Assembly: GCA_030141605.1 (NCBI GenBank)
Contig: JAQGDQ010000220.1
Location: forward strand, 227,786 to 291,785
Length of the DNA stretch: 64,000 nucleotides
Direction of reading: 5' to 3'
DNA from: Tubiluchus corallicola
Lineage: Eukaryota > Priapulida > Priapulimorpha > Priapulimorphida > Tubiluchidae
How positions within the stretch are numbered: position 1 is the stretch's first letter; every line of letters begins with the position of its first letter. Positions 38,401 through 50,400 of this stretch are shown here, piece after piece. The position numbers and the translations under genes were made by a program. The notes beneath the pieces were generated by a model. The model was not told the origin of the DNA and did not search any database. It saw nothing but the letters and a program-made list of their open reading frames with translations.

Positions 38401-41400
38401 GTTACACAAAAATCCACCTTATTTATAGCAGCAACGATAAAACCTTTAACATTACCTTACATTAATGATAAATTTTCACTTCTAAGATTCGCTTTGAACA
38501 TCACTAAGGTAGTAACTTTCACAGCAAAAAGTTAATATATTGTAATGACAATTGTGTGAAAATTCAACTTTGTAGGCCACTTGCTTGTAATATAAATGTA
38601 GTCTGAACTTGCAAGCGCCTTTAGCACAACAGTACCAACCTTCTCGTGTCTTCTTTGCTGCTTCTTGGGAATGTAAATTTGTCTCTTCCCCTGAGTCTCA
38701 GCCAAACTGGGATGACGAGTAAAAGAACGAGTCCTATTAAAAACAAATCAATATGTCAGCGTTTCACGTTCAATAAGCAAAAACTGTGCAAATCTAAAAT
38801 GCAGCTTTTAGCAAACACAACGTACAGCATTGTTTACTTTTAAAAACAAACATCTATTAATATTATTTGTATAGATTAGAAATTTATTTTAAAATTTGGA
38901 TAAATAACTGAAAAGGTACGGTATAAAATGTTTTCTAAACAATGTTGTAAGCAGAAATTTATATGAATTGAGGGACAGATTTTTTTACCTAAGCACGTTA
39001 TACTAGGAGTATAAATTTCAGAGAAGCAATTTATTTTTAGAATTTTGGACTTCACAATTTTTTGCCTCTTTCATTTAAAATACAAGTGTAGAACGCATGC
39101 TGCAATGTTTTTGTTCATAATTCTCATCTGAAAATAGCTCATGTTGTACTGAAATAGCTAATTTCTTTTTATTATCATAGTAATATAAAAAAATTTATCT
39201 ACAGTAGGCATCGCTTAATAGACTCACGATTAATAGACTCAATCACTTAATTGACTCAAATACGCCTGGTACAAGCCGCTTCTATTCTGATATACATGAA
39301 ACCTGTCGGTAATTGACCCAAATAACTCTGCATAATTGACCCAATATGTTTGCTTCACATGGTTCAATAAGACACTTTCACATGACTAATAAACTTTTAT
39401 GACTTTTATATCATCTTAGTTCGCTTCTGTCCTATAATACACATAGAAACAATCATGTTAAGTACAGTTTTGTTTGTAAGCAGGAAGTTTATCATAGCTA
39501 ACATGCTAGCCTAATGGTTTCCTTTGACACACCGGTCCACTGCACAATTAACTTCGTTACCCAAGAATTCCTGGAAGTCAAACATTTAATCACTTGCTTA
39601 GCTGTTTGCTTTTGAAGCTCTGGCCGTCTTTGCCAGAAAGTTTAATCAGTTAGATGTTGCTGTTATGCCGGGATGCAGGTACAGTACAATAAGTATGTCA
39701 CAGTTATAGCAAGTGGGAGCTCACAAAGTTCTCAAAATGATAAAAATGTTGAAAATCTGTTGTTGTTTGATGCACAAATTCTCGTAAAATACTTAGTGCT
39801 TGTCGTGCTTAAACTGTTGGTGGAGCACATTTCCCCGCAGCTTCGTCTGTAGTTTCGTCCAAGCTCCCACTTGCTATAACTGTGACATACTTATTGTACT
39901 GCACCTGCATCCCTGGCATAACAGCAAGGTCCCAAAGTGAGTCTATGAAGCGGTGCCTACTGTACTATAATGACATAGTATATAAAACATGTTTGCCAAA
40001 ACAGACAGGCTGAATTCGCTCAAGATAAGAGCTTGCGATACTTGCCTGCTTACGGGTGCACTCCTGATGGTAGCCTGCTTGCTGTTAGCTACCTGTATTT
40101 GAAATGTTCTCTTATCCAAGTATTCTGACTGCTGCTTTACATCAGCAAATGGTGATGATCTTGTGTCTTCCTAATTACAAAATAGCTAGTTGAAATAATC
40201 TTCGTGTATATAAAAGTACTTGATGTATGTTATCAATGTTTTACACTTATGTATAAATTTTTATTTACAGCTGTCTAAGCAATGAATGCAACTAAACTTT
40301 TTCCAAGCACATACCAACACTATTTTTCGGCAAACTGGAAGCTGGAATAGAACATTCAGTGACAGATTTGAGTGGTGGATGGTTGTCAGAAGACAAGAAG
40401 CTTGCTCAGAGTTAAGGAAAAGGCAGTCCTCTAAGATAGACAATAAATCAGCAGAGGTACTTTTATCATTGGTTGGATACAAACATGTATTCCCTCGACC
40501 AGCGAGAAGTGTCCAAAGGTAGTAGCAAGTGAAACTATTCAGAGCGAAAAGTTAAGCACAGCAATCATGCACCCATTTATTGTTCAGACTCAGCATTGCT
40601 TAACTTTGGTCACTGTGAACACACTTGTAACCACTCGACTATTTTCAGTGGTTTTTAGTCATGCAGGGCAAGTAAAGGCATATTTCAAAAGCAATTTCTT
40701 GTGGCACTTTTAAATGGAGACCTTGAAGAATATGTCAAACTGATGCTTAGGAACAATTCAAGGCATATTTTGTGAGCCACATTGCCAAAGCTGCTTTGGT
40801 GGTGAGTCAAAAACAGCAAGTGATTTTTGGAAGATTTAGTCCAATTGTTAAAAAAAGATTAAGAGGGATCACGGCGCCATTCAGAGGAAAACATTGGTAA
40901 TAAACTTTACTCACTTGATCTGTGAGACTTTTTGCGGGAGAGACGAATTCCAGCAACGAAGAAGGCAACTGCAACCCCATTCGTTCGTAGATTTCCACGA
41001 GCAGCAGTGGTGCCGAAGACTCAAAACTGAAAACAGACATTGTACCTACAGTTCATCATGTGTTAAAATTAATGTTGCATTATTGGTGAATGCTTTTACT
41101 GCCAACAAATCATAGACGTGGTGGCAAATTAGTGTGTTTAAACCTTTTGCTGACAAATTTATGCATTTCTGCATTAAAAAATGGGCAAATTGAATTTTCG
41201 AAAATATGTAATGTTGCAGAATCAAGTTTGAGTCTGTAAGGAATAAAAACATGGTTACTATCACCGACCCTATATGCAATAGCTTTTTCCAGCTAGCACT
41301 AGCAGTAGGTCTAGCCACAGCAATAATACATTCACTGACAAAATCGCTAAAGTGCAGACTGACTATTATTTGCACAAACTATTCTGTACTAGACCAATCT

Positions 41401-44400
41401 ATCATTAGCATTACCTCGTTACTGCTATCACTAGAAAGGTAATCACACAAATTTCTATTACTTTCAGCCAAATCTGTGTCACTTTGCACAATGTGCACAA
41501 CCTCACTGCAGTTTATTGTTACGCTCTTACATATCGCCATAATATTTACATCCAAACAAAACAAACACGCAACTTGAGGTTCCTAACGGGATATTCACAA
41601 CCTTTTGCATAACTAATGACGTTAAAGATCTGACATGGCTGTAAGAGACATATAAAATCTGTTAGACAAGCCTGTGCAGAAGATCTGCACATGGAAATGG
41701 TGTTATCGTAGCCCTGTTGGCGCATAGTCAGACTGATGGAAAAGTCGCTCGCTTCGTGAATTGATAAACGACAAAAGTCACTCTGCCAGTGAAAGGGTTA
41801 AGCTTATGCTCAAAGTAGCTGTTAAATTAAATTACATTTTATAACAAAACAAAAATTCCAGCTAAGAATTCTGACAACGGTAGAACGACAGGTGATGATA
41901 AACTCCTAAACAAATGCAAAATGGTACAGTTACTAAATTCAAATTCTTTTTATATGGAAAAACTAATCCAAAACAGTGAGTGTAATATGTGTTTGTCTCG
42001 CATATTACTATAACAGCACCAGTATATAGCCTTACCTCAACAGAAGCTGTTTGTTTAGAAACTCTGCCAGTGAAAAGTCTGGATCATCAAAAGACAAAGC
42101 TCGCAGAAAAACAGCAACCTAAAAAGTAATCAGACGATGATGACCTGGCAAGTTTATGCAGCAGTTAAAATTTGCGTTGCAAACAGCACAGAAACAAGCT
42201 AATTTCTAAACAAAAAATGGCACAATTTTAAATGCTAAATGACACTTGACAAATATACTTGAAAAAAATGAAGTATTCAAAAGAAATCTTGCATGTAATA
42301 TACCTTATCAGATATCTCATCAAAAGAAGTTGCACCTTCTTTGTTGCTCAGAAACAATTCTATCAGCAAAAACAACTGCAGCTTGTATGCCATCGAAATG
42401 TTGTGTTTGCTCAGTCTGATTTGGTCCTTGTTCTTCAGTACATGATTTCTCAAAGCACAACAAACTTTATCCTGCAAAACGTTAATTAATTTCTGTCTAC
42501 AATTATTGTTAACCATTTCCACCAGCCAGAATAAGTTACGTTTAGATATACATTTTGACAGTTTTTCTCATCTTTGGAATGGTGGAATGGATCTAGGGAA
42601 GTTTATATGAAACTAACTCAGATAGCTATTTTGTCAAACAAGTTTCACGTCTTTCAGTTATCAACTTATCAAGCTCAAGACGATGGACATATTTATACGA
42701 GTTATATAAGTTTTATAAGGAGAAATCCCTGCTGTACATGGAAACATGGAAAATTCTGGGCCTTCACTGTACATAAACCCTCAAGGAAAAACTAGACGGA
42801 CCAATCAATGTCTCCACAATATTTAATGGAAAGGTTAAGTCTTCTGGGAAGTTAGGCTTATTTCAATGTTCATGAAAAAGTTAGGATGATTTCCTAATGA
42901 AAGTGACATAATCGTCTCATGTAATTAGTAAAAATCACTTTAAAGTTGCGATCATTTCACACTTGGGCATGCCCATTCTTCCACCAATGACGTCATTCAT
43001 TGGCCGAAGAAAGGCAGCTTACTGTTTTTAGTTTTTACAAAAAATTAGACAACTAATTTCATAACATTTTTGTATGAACATTAGGTAAGCTGTATAAGTG
43101 TGAATTAGTTTAAGCAGGGCGTGCTTACGGAATCCCACGGCGCGCTTATGAAAATCACGAAGTCCACCAGTTATGTCACAATCTACAGGAAAATGATATC
43201 TACCATCTCATCTGAAAAGTTCTGCACAGCGGTAGTATAAATTATATTCATGGTTCATAGAATTTTTTTGCAAATTTCCTCATTATATTTTTCTAAGTTT
43301 AAGCGATAACAGTGAAATAAATCCTATATGCTAAGTGACTTGTTCTTAAATTTAAAGAAAGAAAAGAAACAATCATACCATATCAGTAGTGTCTGCTTTA
43401 GTAAAATGAGCAACAGTGTTTGCTACAATATTTTTAGCACCAAGTAGAAGTGAGCTGTCAGACTCTGCATGCAACGTTGTCTCATAAATTTCTTTAAGAT
43501 GAACCACAAGTTCAGTTTCATCAACAAACTCTAGGAAAAAATTCAGAAAAGTTATTAATAGTGCTTGACTACACTGCTAAGGTACATTGAATGCAAGTCA
43601 AAATTGTTCAGCAGTCACAGCAACTGTAGTTAAGCAACACCGAGTCTATATGGTAATTGGTGAGTGACTTGCTTAAAAACTGCCCCTACGATTTCATCTG
43701 TCATAATGCCTTCAGTTACTTCTCTTGTTCAGAAAGGGTTACAAATCCGATAATAATTAAGACATCTCAGTTGGTCTATTCTCTTATCATAGATCATTAT
43801 GCTTGGTAGTGAGATGGGTTCAGTGTATCATGCAGAGTCATGTTTGACAATGAAATGGGTTCAGTGTCCCATCATAGGATTATGCTTGAAAATGAGATGG
43901 ATTCAATGTCTCAACGTACAGGACTATGCTTGAGAATGAAACGGGTTCAGTGTCTCATCATAGAAGATTATGCTTGACAATGAGATGGATTCAATGTCTC
44001 AACGTACAGGGCTATGCTTGAGAATGAGACGGGTTCAGTGTCTCATCATAGAAGCTTATGCTTGACAATGAGAAGGATTCAGTGTCTCAACATACAGGAT
44101 TATGCTTGATAATGAGATAGGTTCAATATCTCATCATAAGGATTATGCTTGACAATATAATGGATTCAGTGTCTCATCATAGAGGACTATGATTGACAAT
44201 GAGATGGGTTACGTTAACAATTACATTAACGAGTTTGTACAAAAATGAATTTTGCCATCACTCAAATTAGATTCAATTCTGCCAATTTATGTTCACTCAT
44301 TATTTCAACTCACATTCTTCAGTTTTTGCTCAATATGTAAAATGGAGTCGACTTGTTTTTTATAATCTTCCATCTTGCAAAGTTGAAGATTCCACTTCTC

Positions 44401-47400
44401 ATCTTCTCAACAACTTACTGCAGTCAAACAGAAGGACAGACAGGTGCAGGTCCAAACACACTTACCCTGGATAGTTACTGTTTTCTCCTGTTTTGCCAGT
44501 AACTTGTCCCCAACGTTCATGTTTGATTTCTTGGGACTCTTGCTGGTTTGCTTTCCGTGCAGCCGCCTACTTGCATTTACCATAGCACTTCCTCTGTGTG
44601 TAACCTATAAAAAGTGAATACGAGCCCCACGCATTTAAATAATTGCTAATTTCGCTTATTTAAAAATAAAGCAAATACAAAACCAACAGCAAATCCATGC
44701 GTTATGCTTACGCAAATAAACAAGTAAGGCTGATTTTAATCTAAATAGTAATCGTATTACTGCACTATCTACCGTAACACCTCACTTAACAATCCTAATG
44801 CTGTCCAGCAAAACATATCGTTAACCGAAACACTGTTACCAAAGGAAAACCCAATAAGTGTAGCTTTCAAATGGGTTCCTGCAGCTTCGTTAATTAATAA
44901 GTGAAACTAAATTATCATTATTACATTACCTGTGATGCCATGCTTTTTTGCTGTCTTAACTTGCGACACTTGTCTATTTCAGGAAACACCGATTCTGAAA
45001 GAACGAAAATGAAATTAAAAAAAGAAGCCAAGTCATATGACCAAAAGAACCACTGTGACCTCATTTCAGGGTAAAATTTTAACAATTTTTTAACTTCAAA
45101 TGATCACTAAATACTGATCATTCAACAACTGAAGTATTATGCATTTATTCACCTGATGCCAACAAAATAAGAACTCAGACTCCCAATATGATAAAAAGCA
45201 ATTAATCATTAATTGTTATTGATTAATCGTTTAAAACAAGAAGCATCGAGGCCTTTATCTTGACAATAACACCATCAATCTGCAGCACAATTAGTCCGAT
45301 CTGCTTCAGTGTAAAATTTTTGGTAACTCCCACCATTTTTCATCGATAATTGATCCTGACAGATGTATTGGAATTTTTTTTACACTATCAACTCACTTTT
45401 TACAGCTCTATTAGGCGTTAAACACAGTGGGTTTTCATTCCGTAGAAATTTATTGCTTATTGACCAGTTATCTATAATGAATCACTGATTCATCAGACTT
45501 TATGTATCTTCAGACTTTTCCACTTAAAGTTAGATTAGGCTTTGGCATTTAACTCCTCCAGGACCACACCAATCAAAATAGGTCTTATAAGACCTATGAC
45601 TTTTCTGCTCCTGTATGAGCATTAAATGATTACAAATTACGTACTGTTCTATTCAGAAGAATATCGTCTATCCAATCATGCTATCTGTTTAAACATTTAT
45701 AAGTGATTTAATTCGATAAAATTAAGAAAAACACGCCATTTTCAGGCACTCCATCTTAGCCTATTGAGTAACTTAGTCTGGTGTACACTTGCGTGATCGG
45801 ACTGCGTGAGCCCAAGCTAGGCAGTATTCCTGCTGCTATTCCAGGAAAAACCAACTGATTAACCAAGGAAAAATTAATGTTGTCTCATCTATTAATAGAG
45901 TAGACTTGAGGCCAAAGTGTAACAGAGTGATGTGTCTGAATAGTTAAAATTTTCTGCATTAACCAATTTTACACAAGTGATATTGTACTTTGTTACAGAG
46001 CAAAAACAGCAGTTACTGAAAGCTTTTTTCAATTTTTTCGTCAAAAATCGATTTTAATTTGTCTATGGAAAGCATATGCATTTTATATATAATTTTGCAT
46101 GAAAGGAGTAGAAACAAAAATTATCAAATGTAACGTAACCATTGCTTTGTGAGAACTGTTTTTCATGAATTCAGTCAAAGTGCAGCAAATGCTTACAGTC
46201 CCGAAAGAGTTAAAACCAAGACTTTTTAAATGGTTAGAAAATGTGAAAATTGTAGTCAACATTTTCAGACATTTGGATGTTTTATCAACGACTGGTGACT
46301 AATCCTGGCTCAATTAGCTGCTTCTGTTTGACAGCAACGTGGCCTTTTATCCTACACTGCCATGTATTAACAAATGTACATTGAAAAAAAACTGTTCTGC
46401 AAATCTTAGCATCGACTCTGAATCCATGAAATTTTGTTATCACTCTACTCAGCTTTTGCTCTTTACTAGCCTCAACTAAAACAGAAATTTCCTTTGGGAA
46501 AAAACCTTATTGCTTAATGATCAGTAACCATCAATTTAAAGTTGATTTTTTTCAGAAAAAAAACTTCAATGCACTTTTCCTGGAGGTGAGTGATATCAAT
46601 GTATGCGACTGCTGGGAATGTTTTTTTCCTGAAGGCGAGTTATATCAAAGTACGCGACTGCTGGAAACATGTTTTTCCTGAAGGTGAGTGATATCAAAGC
46701 ACGCGACTGCAGGGTACGTGTTTTTCCTGGAGACGAGTGATATCAAAGCATGCGACTGTTGGGAACACATTTTTCCTGGAGGTGAGTGATATCAAAGTAC
46801 GCGACTGTTGGGAACATGTTTTTCCTGAAGGTGAGTGATATCAAAGTACGCGACTGCAGGGTACGTGTTTTTCCTGAAGGTGAGTGATATCAAAGTATGC
46901 AACTGCTGGGAACGTGTTTTTCCTGGAGGTGAGTGATATCAAAGTACGCGACTGTTGGGAACACATTTTTCCTGGAGGTGAGTGATATCAAAGTACGCGA
47001 CTGCCGGGAACACATTTTTCCTGGAGGTGAGTGATATCAAAGTATGCAACTGCTGGGAACGTGTTTTTCCTGAAGGCGTGTGATATCAAAGTAAGTGACT
47101 GCTGGGAACACATTTTTCCTGGAGGTGAGTGATATCAAAGTACGCGACTGTTGGGAACACATTTTTCCTGGAGGTGAGTGATATCAAAGTACGCGACTGT
47201 TGGGAACATGTTTTTCCTGAAGGTGAGTGATATCAAAGTACGCGACTGCAGGGTACGTGTTTTTCCTGAAGGTGAGTGATATCAAAGTACGCGACTGCAG
47301 GGTACGTGTTTTTCCTGGAGGTGAGTGATATCAAAGTACGCGACTGTTGGGAACACATTTTTCCTGGAGGTGAGTGATATCAAAGTACGCGACTGCCGGG

Positions 47401-50400
47401 AACACATTTTTCCTGGAGGTGAGTGATATCAAAGTATGCAACTGCTAGGAACGTGTTTTTCCTGAAGGCGTGTGATATCAAAGTAAGTGACTGCTGGGAA
47501 CACATTTTTCCTGGAGGTGAGTGATATCAAAGTACGTGACTGCTGGGAACATGTTTTTCCTGGAGGTGAGTGATATCAAAGAACGCTACTGCTGGAAACA
47601 TGTAACAGTTTTCTGCAACACGAAAAAATCAATCTGTTATAACATTTTTTTCAAAAGCAAATTTCTGCTTGCATTTCGTTTACAGTATAGATGTAGACTA
47701 GGGGTAGGACGAAGCTTAAATTTCGGCAACCATGTGGGGAATTGTAAACTCATTAAAAGTTTCTTAATTCAGATTTAGTTTATGCCTTCGTTCATGTTCA
47801 GCTTGTTTTATCTTTATTTATTGCCATCTAAAAAATATTGTTATTGCTACACAAAATATGCATAGTACTATGTACAAAGATTTCCGAGAAATTATGGTGT
47901 ATTTTAAGACAACACTTTCTTATATTAAACCTAATCAAGCTTTGTAAAGTAAAAACAAAATTAGACACAACGTATGCCGAAATCATCGTCACGACAGTGG
48001 GTGTATCAATCGTTCAATGACAGTACATCGTCTACCTGCTGCTGCCAAATGATAATGTTCTTTTGCTACTCTACATGATAAAGATCTTTCAGAATTAGAG
48101 AAGTTCCATTGAGGTCTTTCTGTGTGAAATTCAGGCACATTAGTAATTTACCTAACTCTGGCTTCTTTGATGGTTGGATTGATTCACGGATAGACTTAAT
48201 AAGTTGACTATCCTCCGGTAATCTCAAAGCATGACTGTCCTCCGGTAATCTCACAGCATGACCCAACCATTTATGTCTTCTGACTTTTATGTTCCAGGTC
48301 CATTTTTCTTCCTTGACTTTGTCGTACAGATCTTTGTTACTTACAGCCTTTTCTGTCTATATTATTAATTATAACAACTAGGTGGCAGAGGATTTAATGC
48401 TTAAACTGAGCATCTTTTTTTATCAAACTTGAACTGGATCCAAACAGTTAAAGTAAATCCGCATCATCGGAGCCGAATCAAAGTACAGATTCCGATTCTG
48501 AATAGAAAGTTCCAGAGTAGCAAAGCTTCATCCCATTTCTAGCACAGATGTGATGAAAAGATGATCATCTCTAAGACGATTACAATAAGTACAATCCTAA
48601 AGTATATCACGTATAAAATACATTACTTTTTCCTAGGGATGGTTGTAAATCATCACAAGCAGAGGGATATCTCTTCATTTTAGTTCTACGTTTGCGTTCC
48701 AGAAACTTCTTCCACTGGCTGCCATCTAAAGATTCACTATAATAAAAGAAAAGAAAATTTTTTAACACAAAACAGTTCTGATGGGTGATGGATATGCAAG
48801 CTAGGTCAAATACACAAACCAATAAATGTAGGTCTGATTATGAAAACCGGAAAATCATGCAGAACTTTTTTAAAAAATAATAAATTGCTCGATTCGTGTA
48901 TACCTGTCCTATTAGTTCACAATGATAATGGAACATTCACTTATTCAAAATCTTGTATAACATTTTGCCATATGTATGGTATCGTCACAAATTGTAAAAC
49001 AAAACTGCAGAAAAGATAAATCAAATTTTGAAATAACGCATGATCATGGTGATTAACAGTAATATTAGACAGTTAAGATTTCTGAATACTGGGCCGATAA
49101 CAAAAATACTTCTGTTTCCGTCTAAACACCTGGGTAATTTTATAATTTTTTGTGTGTTCTATAAGTGTATTTTTTAAAAATCAAAAGATGAAGTGCAAAG
49201 ATAATCATAACATCGTTGTTTCGTTGAGGGAGCAGGCATGTTTTCCTACAGCCAACTTTCGGCATTTTTCGCAAGATTGGCGTTTATGCCAAGAAGTGTT
49301 GCCGTTTACACCAAAATGAGTTTTTTAGCAGTTTCGTTGTGTGCAAGCACAATTACTGTAGGTCAAAGGTTAAGTGTACCAAAGCAACACGTCTTAACTG
49401 GAACTGGCACATGACTTGTATATAAAGCAAAGTGATCTGCTGCATCAGTTCAATAACTTCAATTGTTTTTAGAGTGATTTACTAGCAGGATCTTGTTTGA
49501 GAAAATGATTTAAGGTTCTAGCTAGCTGTTAAAACTGTTACTATTACAATAGCATGGATTGCAAGGTGTTGTCGAGTATCTGGTACACTTAACCTTTGAC
49601 CTTTTCACGATCATCATCATCGTTATTATCAAAACATACGATAACTTAAGGCTTCAGAAGGTACGAAAAAGAGACCATATGATAATCATTAATACTATAC
49701 AATAATTTAGTAATGTAAAACTAAGAACTAAAAAGCAAAGTGTGAAAAAATTTGTGCTGAAAAAAATTTGAATAGTACTGCCAAATAAACAAATTGATTT
49801 CAACTGATTAAAAATATTCCGTGACTCAGCTTTAATCATTCGCAAAGTTTAAAACAATTTCCTCCCTCTCTACTGACATTTTTTAACCACATAAGGTAAA
49901 ACAGAAACAAAAATTTTTTGTGGCCAGTCTTACATGACCCGGATATTACAAAAAAACAATGGAAAATCAAGCTTAAGCATTCTTGCACTGTTTAATGTCG
50001 CCCCCTTTTGAGCAACCCATAAAAGAGTACCTTTGATAAAATTCAAAAAGTTCAGTGCCTGTGGCTCGGTTTCTCCGCATCTGGGGTAAAGCATGATCTA
50101 GAATATCCAGACTGCTTTTTCGTGAAGAAAGATCTATAACATATATAAGCGTTACAGTATTTCTTACGTACGGTAACAACAGAGTACAGTACAGAAAAAT
50201 TATTGAAAGCTTTCAAATTTAAAGAGTTTATGAAAAAGCAAAATTATAAAGCCACAGAAAGATTTATTGATAAGCAGAATCAAGCAAAATTCTAGATAAC
50301 AAAGTTCTACAAAATTCCATCAAAAATTCAACTAAGCAAAAGGTAATTTTAGATAACAATGGTAACAGCAAGGAATGTTAATAAGAAGGTCTTAAAAGTG

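Noticed and set aside
41379-41564. 61-residue acidic minus-strand frame as a gene
   Set aside because: It lies inside the TTAA-flanked element and is at most a remnant of a transposase N-terminus.
46566-47605. Regular 49-bp repeats as a CRISPR array
   Set aside because: The whole unit repeats, with no unique spacers, and the context is a eukaryotic intron.
48066-48266. 66-residue minus-strand frame as an independent small gene
   Set aside because: It is better explained as treslin exon 8 read past its donor. Phase and splice sites fit the larger gene.
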